The notes: generated by a model from the letters alone, not told the origin. 64,000 nt of DNA from Bacillus sp. MRMR6 (GCF_001940785.1 NZ_MSLS01000008.1:113325-177324), one strand, 5' to 3'. Counted from the stretch's first letter, positions 54,211-62,959 are shown. Program-made: numbers and translations.

Positions 54211-54686
54211 TATTTAACCACCTTTATCTTAGAACTCATTAGATGGTGACCAGTACCGCAGTACTCGTTACAAACCACTAAATATTCGCCTTCTTTATCA
54301 AACGTTGTAACAATTTCGTTTATATAGCCTGGTTCAAGCATCATATTAATATTTGTACCTGCTACTTGGAATCCATGGATAACATCCTTTGTTGTTGCCA
54401 TGACCTTTACTTTTGCTCCAAGAGGAACCTCGACCTCTCCTGGAGAGTAAAGAAAGGCAGATGCTACATACACTAATTCATAGTCCCATTCTTTCCCCTC
54501 TACCTTGTGAAGTCCTGGTTTATCAAACGGAACCTGCTGATCTACCTTTTGTGGATCGATCGTAGCTAAGCAGCTTGGCGGTTTGTTACCAAGGTAGAAT
54601 GCGCTTACGCCTACAACGGATAAGAAAAAGACAAGTGCACTTATACCAAATATAAGCCATATTTTTTCAAACTTATGCAAATGCAT
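54210..54686 (-). CDS. ba3-type cytochrome c oxidase subunit II
   Basis: A 158-residue subunit with a single N-terminal membrane helix (IWLIFGISALVFFLSVVGVSAF) and a cupredoxin domain. CuA ligands: His104 (DVIHGF), then Cys139, Glu141, Cys143, His147 and Met150 in CNEYCGTGHHLM. The one-helix form is typical of ba3 oxidases; aa3-type subunit II has two. ATG 54686 has AAAGGGG upstream; the frame is open 20 codons more without a site. Receives electrons from cytochrome c. Confidence 0.92.
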   Translation of the reverse strand: MHLHKFEKIWLIFGISALVFFLSVVGVSAFYLGNKPPSCLATIDPQKVDQQVPFDKPGLHKVEGKEWDYELVYVASAFLYSPGEVEVPLGAKVKVMATTKDVIHGFQVAGTNINMMLEPGYINEIVTTFDKEGEYLVVCNEYCGTGHHLMSSKIKVVK

Positions 54687-54706
54687 GATTTTTTCCCCTT
54701 TCTCAC

Positions 54707-54856
54707 TTAAAAACGGTTTACGAATAAGAAATATACACCTACCCATGTGACAATAATAAAGATCCCCAAAAAGAAAACGGAAGCTAATGTACCTTTAAGA
54801 GAAGAGCTGTCTTCAATTTCTGTTTTTTGTCCTGTTTTTAATTCCACTTTCGCCAT
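54707..54856 (-). CDS. ba3-type oxidase small subunit (subunit IIa-like)
   Basis: A 49-residue peptide: polar start MAKVELKTGQKTEIEDSSS and one membrane helix (TLASVFFLGIFIIVTWVGVYF). It opens the oxidase operon, 20 bases ahead of subunit II, where ba3 operons carry a one-helix subunit IIa. AAAGGAG lies upstream at a longish 11 bases, with GGGAG next to the ATG. Too short for most gene finders. Confidence 0.75.
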   Translation of the reverse strand: MAKVELKTGQKTEIEDSSSLKGTLASVFFLGIFIIVTWVGVYFLFVNRF

Positions 54857-55201
54857 CTCCCAAACACTCCTTTCAGAAAACCCAAGATAAATATTAGTTT
54901 AATTCCATAATACAAAACAATTGAGAAGAGAAAATAACTAATTTCTAAGTTCACAAAATGTTCATTCCTTAGGTAATTACTATGTTAATGTTAAAAACTT
55001 GTTATAACAGTGATTTATATCACTTACGGCAGGGCGGAAATGTGAATAAGTTGTGACAAATCACGACTTACCTGTGATTTAAGTAATTGATTATCTGTAA
55101 ATGAGCTAATAGAAATACAACATTCGTTTATGTCACAATTTTGAAAATAAAAAATAAAATATATAAGAGAGTGATATTTTTCAGAAAGAGTGTGTGTTGT
55201 T
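54857..55201. promoter_or_regulatory. upstream region of the oxidase operon with GTGA/TCAC palindromes
   Basis: A 345-base gap, AT-rich. AGTGATTTATATCACT (55009-55024) is a perfect 16-base palindrome that fits the E. coli FNR core (TTGAT-N4-ATCAA) in 8 of 10 positions and the TGTGA-N6-TCACA pattern in 8 of 10. GTGACAAATCAC (55053-55064) is a second palindrome with a shorter spacer. They lie 150-210 bases upstream of the first oxidase gene. No gene seen except the start of the next one. Confidence 0.4.
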
Positions 55202-55327
55202 ATGGAAAAATATTATTGTGAACATTGTCGGCTTCTTTATAATGATATAGAATATTGTAAAAGTTGCGGCTCATTGGCCAGTAATAAAATTAACATAGAA
55301 GTCCAAAAGCAATCAGATAAATCTTAA
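55202..55327 (+). CDS. 41-residue zinc-ribbon protein
   Basis: MEKYYCEHCRLLYNDIEYCK then SCGSLASNKI: C-x2-C ... C-x2-C spaced as in a treble-clef/zinc ribbon, then a polar tail. Terminator directly after the stop supports a real unit. The ribosome site is poor (GAGTGTGTG). Unnamed family. Confidence 0.55.
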   Translation: MEKYYCEHCRLLYNDIEYCKSCGSLASNKINIEVQKQSDKS

Positions 55328-55329
55328 GT

Positions 55330-55352
55330 AAGCACCGTAAAAGGTGCTTTTT
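55330..55352 (+). terminator. terminator after the 41-residue zinc-ribbon gene
   Basis: AAGCACC / GGTGCTT hairpin, GTAAAA loop, followed by five T. Confidence 0.75.
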
Positions 55353-55418
55353 GCTTGTGGATGGTTGGATTGTGATAAAATAGTGGAGAAATTACATAGA
55401 TAAACGGGGGATGAGAAA

Positions 55419-56192
55419 ATGTTTTTACCTTCATTTCGTGTAGATGGAAAAAAAGCGATTGTAACAGGCGCAGGGCGAGGAATTGGGCGTGCTTTAGCTA
55501 TTGGGCTAGCCGAATCAGGAGCAGATGTAGCTTTGCTTTCAAGAACCGAAGAGGACTTAACCGAAACAGCCCGAATCATCGAACAGCTAGACAGGAAAGC
55601 CTTAATCCTACCCACAGATGTGACTAAGAGAGAGGAAGTTCAACTGGCTGTTCAGAAAATAGTGGACGAATGGGGCGTTATTGATATTTTAATAAATAAT
55701 GCTGGAATGAATATCCGTTCAAAAGCGCTCGAGGTAACTGATCATGAATGGCATACAATCATGGATACGAACCTAAAGTCGGCATTTATGATGGCACAGG
55801 AGACTGGCAACATCATGAAAGATCAAGAAACTGGCGGAAAGATTCTATCGGTTACTTCAGTAGGGGGCCATGTGGCACTTCGAACAGGCGTGGTTTATGC
55901 TGCCACGAAGGCGGCATTAATCCAAATGACAAAGGTGTTGGCCCTAGAATGGGGTCAATATAATATTAATGTCAATGCAATTGGTCCTTGGTATTTTAAG
56001 ACACCACTTACTGAGAAACTGTTAGCAGACGAAGCATACGTAAAGGATATTCTTACTGTAACTCCACTAAAACGGATTGGTGAACTTCCTGAATTAGTTG
56101 GCCCGGTGGTGTTTTTGTCATCAAGCGCAGGGGATTATGTTCATGGACAAACTTTATTTGTCGATGGAGGAATGACGATTCAGGGCTTTTAA
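55419..56192 (+). CDS. short-chain dehydrogenase/reductase
   Basis: A 257-residue classical SDR. NAD(P) loop TGAGRGIG (residues 16-23), NNAGMNI, catalytic Ser147, Tyr160 and Lys164 (YAATK), and NAIGPWYFKTPLT, LFVDGGM at the C-terminus. It resembles gluconate 5-dehydrogenase and glucose-dehydrogenase-like members, but substrate cannot be fixed. Asn, Ser, Tyr and Lys of the tetrad are intact, so it should be active. AACGGGGGATG precedes the ATG. Confidence 0.9.
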   Translation: MFLPSFRVDGKKAIVTGAGRGIGRALAIGLAESGADVALLSRTEEDLTETARIIEQLDRKALILPTDVTKREEVQLAVQKIVDEWGVIDILINNAGMNIRSKALEVTDHEWHTIMDTNLKSAFMMAQETGNIMKDQETGGKILSVTSVGGHVALRTGVVYAATKAALIQMTKVLALEWGQYNINVNAIGPWYFKTPLTEKLLADEAYVKDILTVTPLKRIGELPELVGPVVFLSSSAGDYVHGQTLFVDGGMTIQGF

Positions 56193-56216
56193 TATTGTAA
56201 TTGGAAATGATTATGT

Positions 56217-56246
56217 AATGAACAAACCATTCATTCGCGTTATAAT
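56217..56246 (+). promoter_or_regulatory. promoter with overlapping palindrome upstream of bpsA
   Basis: AATGAACAAACCATTCATT (56217-56235) is an imperfect palindrome of the TGAA/TTCA kind bound by TetR-type regulators; TATAAT follows at 56241-56246. A terminator lies only ~30 bases beyond the expected start. Prediction only. Confidence 0.45.
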
Positions 56247-56278
56247 TTAGAGGCACAACAACAACCTTCAAAACGTTT

Positions 56279-56307
56279 GCTTCCCTATTTGGGAAGCATT
56301 TTTTTTA
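56279..56307 (+). terminator. terminator between SDR gene and bpsA
   Basis: GCTTCCC / GGGAAGC with a TATTT loop and eight T. It can end the SDR message and also attenuate transcripts from the promoter just upstream. Confidence 0.8.
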
Positions 56308-56376
56308 CCCTAAAAAAGGGATAATATTACAATCTTTGGAAAAAATACCTTTACATACGCTGAAGGAGTAGGTAGG

Positions 56377-57465
56377 ATGCCATCAATTATTTCTGTTGCA
56401 GAAGCTGTTCCACCCTTTGAAATTAAACAAGAGCAGGCAATGGAATTTGCTCGAGAATTATTCTCATCTAATTTTAAGGATATAGAAAGGCTGCTAAGGG
56501 CTTTTCAAAATGGACAAATACTCAAAAGACATTTTGTTAATGATATAGATTGGTTTAAAGAAGACCGGTCTTTTGAAGAAAAAAATCATTCCTACATACA
56601 ATCTGCAGTAAAATTGGGAAAACAAGCTATTGAAAACTGCCTTCAAGACAAAAGTTTCCTAACCAGGGAAATAGGCTGTCCAGAAATTGATGCAATCTTT
56701 TACATATCCACTACTGGAATTGCTACACCAAGTATCGAGGCTAGAATTATGAATGAATTGCCTTTTAACACACATACAAAAAGGATCCCAATATGGGGAT
56801 TAGGTTGTGCAGGAGGTGCTGCCGGCCTTTCACGAGCATTTGAATATTGCCGAGCCTATCCTAAAGCGAAGGTTTTGGTGCTTTCTGTTGAACTTTGCAG
56901 TCTCACTTTCCAAAGGGATGACCTTTCAAAAAGTAACTTAATCGGAACCTCTTTGTTTGCAGATGGTGTTGCCTGTGTCTTGATATGCGGTGATGATGTT
57001 GATATAAGAGAATTTTCAAGAAAGGATACATCGCCTGTCATCATCAGTACCCAATCAACCTTAATGCCCGACTCTCTGGATGTTATGGGGTGGGATATTA
57101 AGAATTCAGGGTTATATGTTGTGTTTTCACGAGATATTCCCAGCATCATTGAAAGCTGGCTAAAGCCTAATGTCCAAGAATTTTTAGAAGACAATCAAAT
57201 ACAGCTAAATCAGATCGATCATTTTGTAGCCCATCCTGGCGGAAAAAAAGTGCTTGATGCCTATATGAAGTCATTAAATATACCAAGTTCAATGACGTCT
57301 ACCTCACTGGAGATTTTGAGGAATTATGGAAATATGTCTTCTGCAACCATTTTATATGTTCTGAGACAGTTTATGGGTAATAATATTCCTAGGGGCTCTT
57401 ATGGTCTCTGTACGGCTCTCGGCCCAGGTTTTAGTTCGGAACTATTATTATTAAGGTGGGAGTAA
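56377..57465 (+). CDS. bpsA: type III polyketide synthase (BpsA/BcsA)
   Basis: A 362-residue chalcone-synthase-like enzyme. Catalytic triad Cys144 (GLGCAGGAAG), His286 (FVAHPGG) and Asn319 (NYGNMSSAT). B. subtilis BpsA makes long-chain triketide pyrones and alkylresorcinol-type products from fatty acyl-CoA and malonyl-CoA. Followed immediately by the methyltransferase gene. AAGGAGTAGG is 7 bases before the ATG. Lies in the membrane-lipid pathway by family; product not provable from sequence. Confidence 0.92.
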   Translation: MPSIISVAEAVPPFEIKQEQAMEFARELFSSNFKDIERLLRAFQNGQILKRHFVNDIDWFKEDRSFEEKNHSYIQSAVKLGKQAIENCLQDKSFLTREIGCPEIDAIFYISTTGIATPSIEARIMNELPFNTHTKRIPIWGLGCAGGAAGLSRAFEYCRAYPKAKVLVLSVELCSLTFQRDDLSKSNLIGTSLFADGVACVLICGDDVDIREFSRKDTSPVIISTQSTLMPDSLDVMGWDIKNSGLYVVFSRDIPSIIESWLKPNVQEFLEDNQIQLNQIDHFVAHPGGKKVLDAYMKSLNIPSSMTSTSLEILRNYGNMSSATILYVLRQFMGNNIPRGSYGLCTALGPGFSSELLLLRWE

Positions 57466-58047
57466 ATGGATAATATAGCTGTCTTTATCATTTTCTATCT
57501 TTTTATCATAATACAGCGCTTAGCAGAATTAATGATTGCCAAGAAAAATGAACAATGGATGAAAGGCAAAGGTGCTATTGAATTCGGGACGAAACACTAT
57601 CGAGTAATGGTATTCATGCATGCACTTTTTCTTGTAAGCTTCTTCGCTGAAAAAATAATCTTTAACCGGTCTTTATCAGGCATGTGGGTAGCTTTATTAC
57701 TTGTTTTTGCTGGTACCCAATTTTTAAGATTTTGGGCAATTTACTCATTAGGAAAGTACTGGAATACAAAAATTATCGTACTTCCTAAAGCTGATGTTAT
57801 AAGGATCGGGCCGTATCAATATATTAAGCATCCGAACTACTTGGTGGTTTCGATTGAATTGCTAATCATCCCACTACTTTTCAATGCCTACATCACCGCT
57901 TTTATCTTTTCTCTGATCAATACAATTGTGCTTGCAGTACGGATACGGGCAGAAGAACAAGCATTAAGAGAATTAACGGAGTATGATGGAACCTTTCAAA
58001 GCAGCAATCGATTTCTTCCTAAATTGTTAAATAAATATGACAATTGA
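57466..58047 (+). CDS. bpsB: isoprenylcysteine-type methyltransferase YpbQ/BpsB
   Basis: A 193-residue membrane protein of the ICMT/PEMT family with about five helices and the SAM-binding C-terminal pattern IRIGPYQYIKHPNYLVV...IRAEEQALREL. In B. subtilis BpsB methylates BpsA products to alkylpyrone methyl ethers. The ATG directly follows the bpsA stop (GAGTAAATG), with GGTGGGAG just inside bpsA, so the two are co-translated. Confidence 0.9.
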   Translation: MDNIAVFIIFYLFIIIQRLAELMIAKKNEQWMKGKGAIEFGTKHYRVMVFMHALFLVSFFAEKIIFNRSLSGMWVALLLVFAGTQFLRFWAIYSLGKYWNTKIIVLPKADVIRIGPYQYIKHPNYLVVSIELLIIPLLFNAYITAFIFSLINTIVLAVRIRAEEQALRELTEYDGTFQSSNRFLPKLLNKYDN

Positions 58048-58058
58048 AACTTTGCTAT

Positions 58059-58113
58059 TGAAAATGATTATCAAAACATGATAAAGTCTAGTTAACGATG
58101 AAAATCATTCTCA
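58059..58113 (+). promoter_or_regulatory. two Fur boxes
   Basis: TGAAAATGATTATCA (58059-58073) matches the Bacillus 7-1-7 Fur consensus TGATAATnATTATCA with one mismatch; TGAAAATCATTCTCA (58099-58113) has two. They are 40 bases apart and lie immediately ahead of a tiny gene. Iron-dependent repression is inferred. Confidence 0.75.
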
Positions 58114-58144
58114 ACTATGAGACTGGATAAGGACGGTGTTAAGT

Positions 58145-58225
58145 ATGGCGCTTGCATTAGTTGGCGGAACAGTAATCATTTACGCATTTGTCATGAAACA
58201 CGTACTAAAAAACACAACTCATTGA
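58145..58225 (+). CDS. 26-residue membrane peptide behind Fur boxes
   Basis: MALALVGGTVIIYAFVMKHV then LKNTTH: one hydrophobic helix with a basic end. AAGGACGGTG lies upstream of the ATG. The two Fur boxes end 32 bases before it and a strong terminator follows 15 bases after the stop, so it forms a complete monocistronic unit. I recognise no family; it is not like FbpA or FbpB of B. subtilis in length or charge. Confidence 0.6.
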   Translation: MALALVGGTVIIYAFVMKHVLKNTTH

Positions 58226-58239
58226 CAATATAACCATCT

Positions 58240-58267
58240 AAAGCCAAGGAGCAATCCTTGGCTTTTT
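58240..58267 (+). terminator. terminator of the Fur-controlled peptide unit
   Basis: AAAGCCAAGGA / TCCTTGGCTTT with a GCAA loop and T run. Confidence 0.85.
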
Positions 58268-58386
58268 CCTTTTTTAATAAGCTCTTGTGCAAAAATAAAG
58301 ACTTAGTAAACTTCAGAATAGGAAAAGTGTGAATAATCGTTTAAAATAGAAATATTACAAAGTTGTGAACAAGGGGAAATTAAACC

Positions 58387-61300
58387 ATGGTCCAGACAGC
58401 AAATCAAAGACAAACCATCCAAGCGCTCAAAAGTAAACTGATGGCTATTTATGAATACTTAACGATTAAGAATGATACTGAAAATAGGGAAAAAGTGAAG
58501 CAGCTAGCGAGAAAACTTGAAAATAAAGAGTTTATGATTGCTTTTTGCGGTCATTTTTCAGCAGGAAAGTCGACGATGATTAATAATGTAGTAGGCGAGA
58601 ATTTACTTCCTTCAAGCCCAATCCCAACGAGTGCAAATCTTGTCAGGGTTAAGGCTGGAGAAGAATATGCTAAAGTCTATTTTAAAAATGAAAAACCCCG
58701 GTTGTATTTAGCTCCCTACGACTATGAACTAGTAAAAAAATATTGCAAAGATGGGGACCAAATTGAGGAAATTGAAATAAGTCATTCTCACTCTTCTCTG
58801 CCGCCGAACACGGTTATTATGGATACACCTGGGATTGATTCTGCCGATGATGCCCATCGTATCGCAACAGAATCAGCCATTCATCTAGCTGACTTAGTCT
58901 TATATGTTATGGACTATAATCATGTTCAGGCAGAACTAAATTTCCTTTTTACCAAAGAGTTAACAGAAGCAGGCAAGGAAGTTTATTTGGTCATTAATCA
59001 AGTTGATAAACACAAAGAAGAAGAGCTTCCATTTGAGAAATTTCAGGAAAGCGTAACAGAATCTTTCGGTGCGTGGGGAGTAAACCCTGCACGGATCTTT
59101 TATACGTCTTTAAAAGTTAAAGATCATAAATTGAGTGAGTTTAACGATTTAAAACAATTCATTGCTGAAAAACTGCTAACGAAGGATGAAGTTCTTCTAC
59201 AATCAATTTTTCACTCACTTAAGAAAATCGCTCAAGATCACCTTGACGAGTCCCGAGAGGTTTTTGAAGAGAGACTCCTTACATGCTATGAAATAGTAGA
59301 GGAACTTTCGGAAGCTGAAAAGAACTCTCTTACGGAATCCTACCAACAAATAAAATCAACTCTTCAGACTCTTGAAAAGGGTACGGAAGAACCGAAAAAG
59401 GAAATGGAACTAGAAGTAGAAAAAATTCTAAAAAGTGCTTACCTAATGCCGTTCCAAACAAGAGAGTTAGCAGAAAGCTATTTAGAAGCTTGTCAATCAG
59501 AATTTAAGGTTGGATTTATTTTTACTAAGCAAAAGACTCAAGATGAAAGAACTGCCCGCCTTGATCGTCTCTATCAAGATTTGGTTGAGAAAACGAAATC
59601 TCAACTAGAATGGCATATTCGTGAGTATCTGCATGCTGTGTTAAAGAAGCATGACATTAACCATCAGCAGCTACAAGCGACCGCTCAGTCATTTACGTTA
59701 GAGGTTCCTATTGAATTACTAAGCAAGACAGTTAAACCCGGGGCTCGTTTATCAGGCGAGTATGTACTTCATTATACTGAGGATCTCGCTAATGAAATCA
59801 AGAAACTAGCAAGAAATGAATTAGCTCAGTTTAAACAAGACTTTGAATCTGCAATCGATAAGAAAAACAGTTTATTAAAAGAGAAATATGAAGAGCAATA
59901 TCAGACTTCAAAACGCTATATACAAGCAATAGACGAGATTAACAAATTTGAAGGTGAAACCCTTAGGAACAAAGAGACGATCAGTCATCTCTTATCTGAA
60001 GGAAGCGGCCATTTAGAGGACGATGTGCAGTTATTTACATTAGAAGATGAGGAAGTTGAAGTGGTTAGTGGGACCGAGAAACAAGCAGCTGAAAACTTGA
60101 AAGGCACAGGTTCGCCCGCAGGCTATACTTTGGTTACAAAAGAAACAAGTACGATTGAAGTGGTCAATAACGAACAGTTACCTAATATGGTAAAAAAATT
60201 GGAGGAAACATCAGTTCTCGTTAAAAACCTTCCGGGCTTTACAAAGCTATCTAGTGATTTAGCAGAGAAGGCAGGCAGATTAGCAAATAAGGGTTTTACA
60301 GTAGCTTTATTTGGAGCATTCAGTGCCGGGAAGTCTTCTTTTGCAAATGCACTAATGGGTGATAAAGTGCTTCCTGTATCACCCAATCCAACAACCGCAG
60401 CCATCAACAAAATCCGGCCTGTGACAGACCAATATCCGCATGGCACTGTACTCGTAAAGTTCAAGGAAGAGAGTGCCATGTTAGAGGATGTTAACAGGTC
60501 ACTCAAGCTGTTTGAACTGCAGACAGTTAATTTGAAGGATGCTCAGAGGGATATTGACAGGGTAATGCTTGAACAAGGGCAAGTTGGGGTATCCGAGAAA
60601 ACACATTATGCCTTTTTGCAGGCTTTTAAAAATGGTTTTGCTGCATATGGCAGTCAGCTTGGTACTGTGCTCGAGACAGACTTAAAAGAATTCAAAGAAT
60701 TCGTAGCAAGAGAAGAACGATCATGTTTTGTAGAATGGATTGAACTTTATTTTGATTGTGAATTAACGCGTAAAGGTGTAACGCTTGTTGATACACCAGG
60801 TGCAGATTCGATCAATGCCCGTCATACTGGTGTGGCGTTTGATTATATAAAAAATTCTGATGCTATTTTGTTTGTAACGTATTACAATCATGCCTTTTCA
60901 AAGGCAGACCGTGAATTTTTAATTCAACTTGGACGTGTAAAGGACAGCTTCCAGTTAGATAAGATGTTCTTCATTATTAATGCCATTGATTTAGCTGAAA
61001 ACAACGACGAAAAGGAAACCGTCATCACCTATGTTAATGATCATTTAATAAAATACGGGATCCGTAATCCTAATCTTTTCCCACTATCAAGTCTTTATGC
61101 TTTAACAGAAAAAATAGAACCTGCAACGGATTTACATTCAGGGATAAAGGACTTTGAAGATCATTTCAATCATTTTATCGCTAACGACTTAACGGAGATG
61201 GCGATTAAGTCTGCCGATAATGAGTTTACTCGTGTGCAGGAGTTAGTCGAAAAGTTGATTAGAAGCTCTAGAGAAGACCAAAATGAAAAAGATAAAAGAC

Positions 61301-62061
61301 GAGTTGAAATAGATAACCAAAAAAAGAGTATACACCTCTTGCTAAAAGAACAAACAGAAGCTGGAATACAAAAGCGGGTTATACAGGAAGTGGAAGAATT
61401 ACTGTTTTATATGAGACAAAGAGTATTTTTCCGTTTCAGTGATTTCTTTAAAGAAGCATTTAATCCATCGGTGCTAAGGGATGATGGCAGGAATCTAAAA
61501 AAGGCATTACAGTCCTGTCTGGATGAGTTTCTTGGTAGTTTAGGTTTCGATTTTGCTCAAGAAATGAGAGCGGCAACGATAAGAATAGAGCTTTTTGCTG
61601 AAAAAGGATTGAAAGATTCTCAACATGACCTTTGTCAAAGCTTACGCAACATAAATGATGATCTTTCTTTTTCAAGCTTTGAGATGAAGATTTCAGAAGA
61701 ACTGGCATTTACAAAAGCTTTTGAAGAAATGAATAGCAGAGTTTTTACAAAAGCATTATCTTACTTTAAGAATCCTAAATCTTTCTTTGAAAAAAATGAT
61801 AAGAAGGAAATGAGTGATGAGCTTTATCATGTCCTGCAGGCACCTGCAGATGAGTACTTAAAACAAGAGCGGGAGCGAATAGCAAATCATTATGCAGGTA
61901 TTTTAACTAGAGAATTCAACCGCCTTTTAGAACAAATTGAAGAACAGGTGGAAGACTTTTATGTAAGTCTCGAATCAGCCTTAGATGGCGGAGTATCAAT
62001 TGAGGAACTAGTAGTTATTGACCGCAAGTTAGCGAATATTTCAAATAAGTATCAAGTCTAA
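58387..62061 (+). CDS. dynA: double dynamin-like GTPase DynA (YpbR)
   Basis: A 1224-residue fusion of two bacterial dynamins. First GTPase: GHFSAGKS (residues 55-62), SANLVRV, MDTPGID, INQVDKH; second, from about residue 600: FGAFSAGKSSF (P-loop ~643-650), DTPGADS, INAIDLAE. Each is followed by long helical stalk regions, with hydrophobic paddle segments for membrane contact. It tethers and fuses membranes and protects against pore-forming agents and phage in B. subtilis. Length is close to YpbR (1193). AGGGGAAATT precedes the ATG. Confidence 0.93.
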   Translation: MVQTANQRQTIQALKSKLMAIYEYLTIKNDTENREKVKQLARKLENKEFMIAFCGHFSAGKSTMINNVVGENLLPSSPIPTSANLVRVKAGEEYAKVYFKNEKPRLYLAPYDYELVKKYCKDGDQIEEIEISHSHSSLPPNTVIMDTPGIDSADDAHRIATESAIHLADLVLYVMDYNHVQAELNFLFTKELTEAGKEVYLVINQVDKHKEEELPFEKFQESVTESFGAWGVNPARIFYTSLKVKDHKLSEFNDLKQFIAEKLLTKDEVLLQSIFHSLKKIAQDHLDESREVFEERLLTCYEIVEELSEAEKNSLTESYQQIKSTLQTLEKGTEEPKKEMELEVEKILKSAYLMPFQTRELAESYLEACQSEFKVGFIFTKQKTQDERTARLDRLYQDLVEKTKSQLEWHIREYLHAVLKKHDINHQQLQATAQSFTLEVPIELLSKTVKPGARLSGEYVLHYTEDLANEIKKLARNELAQFKQDFESAIDKKNSLLKEKYEEQYQTSKRYIQAIDEINKFEGETLRNKETISHLLSEGSGHLEDDVQLFTLEDEEVEVVSGTEKQAAENLKGTGSPAGYTLVTKETSTIEVVNNEQLPNMVKKLEETSVLVKNLPGFTKLSSDLAEKAGRLANKGFTVALFGAFSAGKSSFANALMGDKVLPVSPNPTTAAINKIRPVTDQYPHGTVLVKFKEESAMLEDVNRSLKLFELQTVNLKDAQRDIDRVMLEQGQVGVSEKTHYAFLQAFKNGFAAYGSQLGTVLETDLKEFKEFVAREERSCFVEWIELYFDCELTRKGVTLVDTPGADSINARHTGVAFDYIKNSDAILFVTYYNHAFSKADREFLIQLGRVKDSFQLDKMFFIINAIDLAENNDEKETVITYVNDHLIKYGIRNPNLFPLSSLYALTEKIEPATDLHSGIKDFEDHFNHFIANDLTEMAIKSADNEFTRVQELVEKLIRSSREDQNEKDKRRVEIDNQKKSIHLLLKEQTEAGIQKRVIQEVEELLFYMRQRVFFRFSDFFKEAFNPSVLRDDGRNLKKALQSCLDEFLGSLGFDFAQEMRAATIRIELFAEKGLKDSQHDLCQSLRNINDDLSFSSFEMKISEELAFTKAFEEMNSRVFTKALSYFKNPKSFFEKNDKKEMSDELYHVLQAPADEYLKQERERIANHYAGILTREFNRLLEQIEEQVEDFYVSLESALDGGVSIEELVVIDRKLANISNKYQV

Positions 62062-62074
62062 GGCGGGGATATGA

Positions 62075-62902
62075 ATGGTTAAGATTATCAATAAAGAGTG
62101 GCTGCTTGAAAAGATACGTAAGGCAGATATCCGAATAGCAGATTGTCGTTTTGCACTTGGCGATCCTACAAAAGGCAAGCAGGAATATGATAACAGCCAT
62201 ATTCCTGGGGCTGTTTTTTTCGATCTGGAAAAAGATTTATCAGGACCTGTTAGTGAACATGGCGGCAGACATCCCTTGCCGAATATTGATGAATTTGTTT
62301 ATAAACTGGAGCTTGCAGGGATTAATGAGAAGGTACCTGTGTTTGCTTATGATCAGGGAGAGGGTGCATTTGCTGCAAGGTTTGGGTGGATGCTCCAATA
62401 TCTTGGCCATGAAAATGTCTATGTATTAGATGGCGGCTATAATGCTTGGATAGAAGAAACACTCCCTGTGACTGTGGAGGTTCCTGTTTATCAGCAGGAG
62501 AAGTTTAATGTAAATCTTAAGCCTGAATTATTGGCCACCATTGATGATGTAATGAGCGTGGTGAGCGGCATGACTCCTCATACTGTTTTGATCGATTCTA
62601 GGGAACAGAAGCGTTATTTGGGGCTAGAAGAACCGATTGATAAAAAAGCAGGTCGAATTCCTGGTGCAATTAACAAACCATGGTTTGAGGGACTGCAAAG
62701 TGGACATTACCTGCCAGCAGTAGAGCAGAAACAGCGCTTTATTGACCTTGATCAGGATCAAAATATCATTGTGTATTGCGGCTCCGGGGTAACGGCTGTA
62801 CCTAATTACCTTGCATTAAAGCAAGCAGGTTTCAATAAGGTAAAACTTTACTTGGGAAGTTTTAGCGACTGGATTTCGTATTCTGAAAACAAGATTGAGT
62901 AA
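62075..62902 (+). CDS. two-domain sulfurtransferase (rhodanese / mercaptopyruvate type)
   Basis: A 275-residue protein with two rhodanese domains: residues ~5-125 (inactive, NSHIPGAVFFDLEKDLS) and ~150-270 with the active loop CGSGVTAVPN after VYCGSG; RIPGAINKPW and GSFSDWISY are typical. The CGSGVT loop is the mercaptopyruvate sulfurtransferase form rather than the CRKGVT of rhodanese. Thirteen bases after dynA, so possibly in one message. AAGGCGGGG precedes the ATG. Confidence 0.9.
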   Translation: MVKIINKEWLLEKIRKADIRIADCRFALGDPTKGKQEYDNSHIPGAVFFDLEKDLSGPVSEHGGRHPLPNIDEFVYKLELAGINEKVPVFAYDQGEGAFAARFGWMLQYLGHENVYVLDGGYNAWIEETLPVTVEVPVYQQEKFNVNLKPELLATIDDVMSVVSGMTPHTVLIDSREQKRYLGLEEPIDKKAGRIPGAINKPWFEGLQSGHYLPAVEQKQRFIDLDQDQNIIVYCGSGVTAVPNYLALKQAGFNKVKLYLGSFSDWISYSENKIE

Positions 62903-62909
62903 TATTTTG

Positions 62910-62918
62910 TGATATAAT
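62910..62918 (+). promoter_or_regulatory. extended -10 promoter of ypcP
   Basis: TG at 62910-62911, one base and TATAAT at 62913-62918; 41 bases before the ypcP ATG. Confidence 0.5.
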
Positions 62919-62959
62919 AGTGTTCTTGTTGATTATGAATGAGGAGGTAACATCCAACA

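Noticed and set aside
58384-62061. A phage-defence island around dynA
   Set aside because: dynA is a core Bacillus gene in its normal place; no other defence genes are adjacent.
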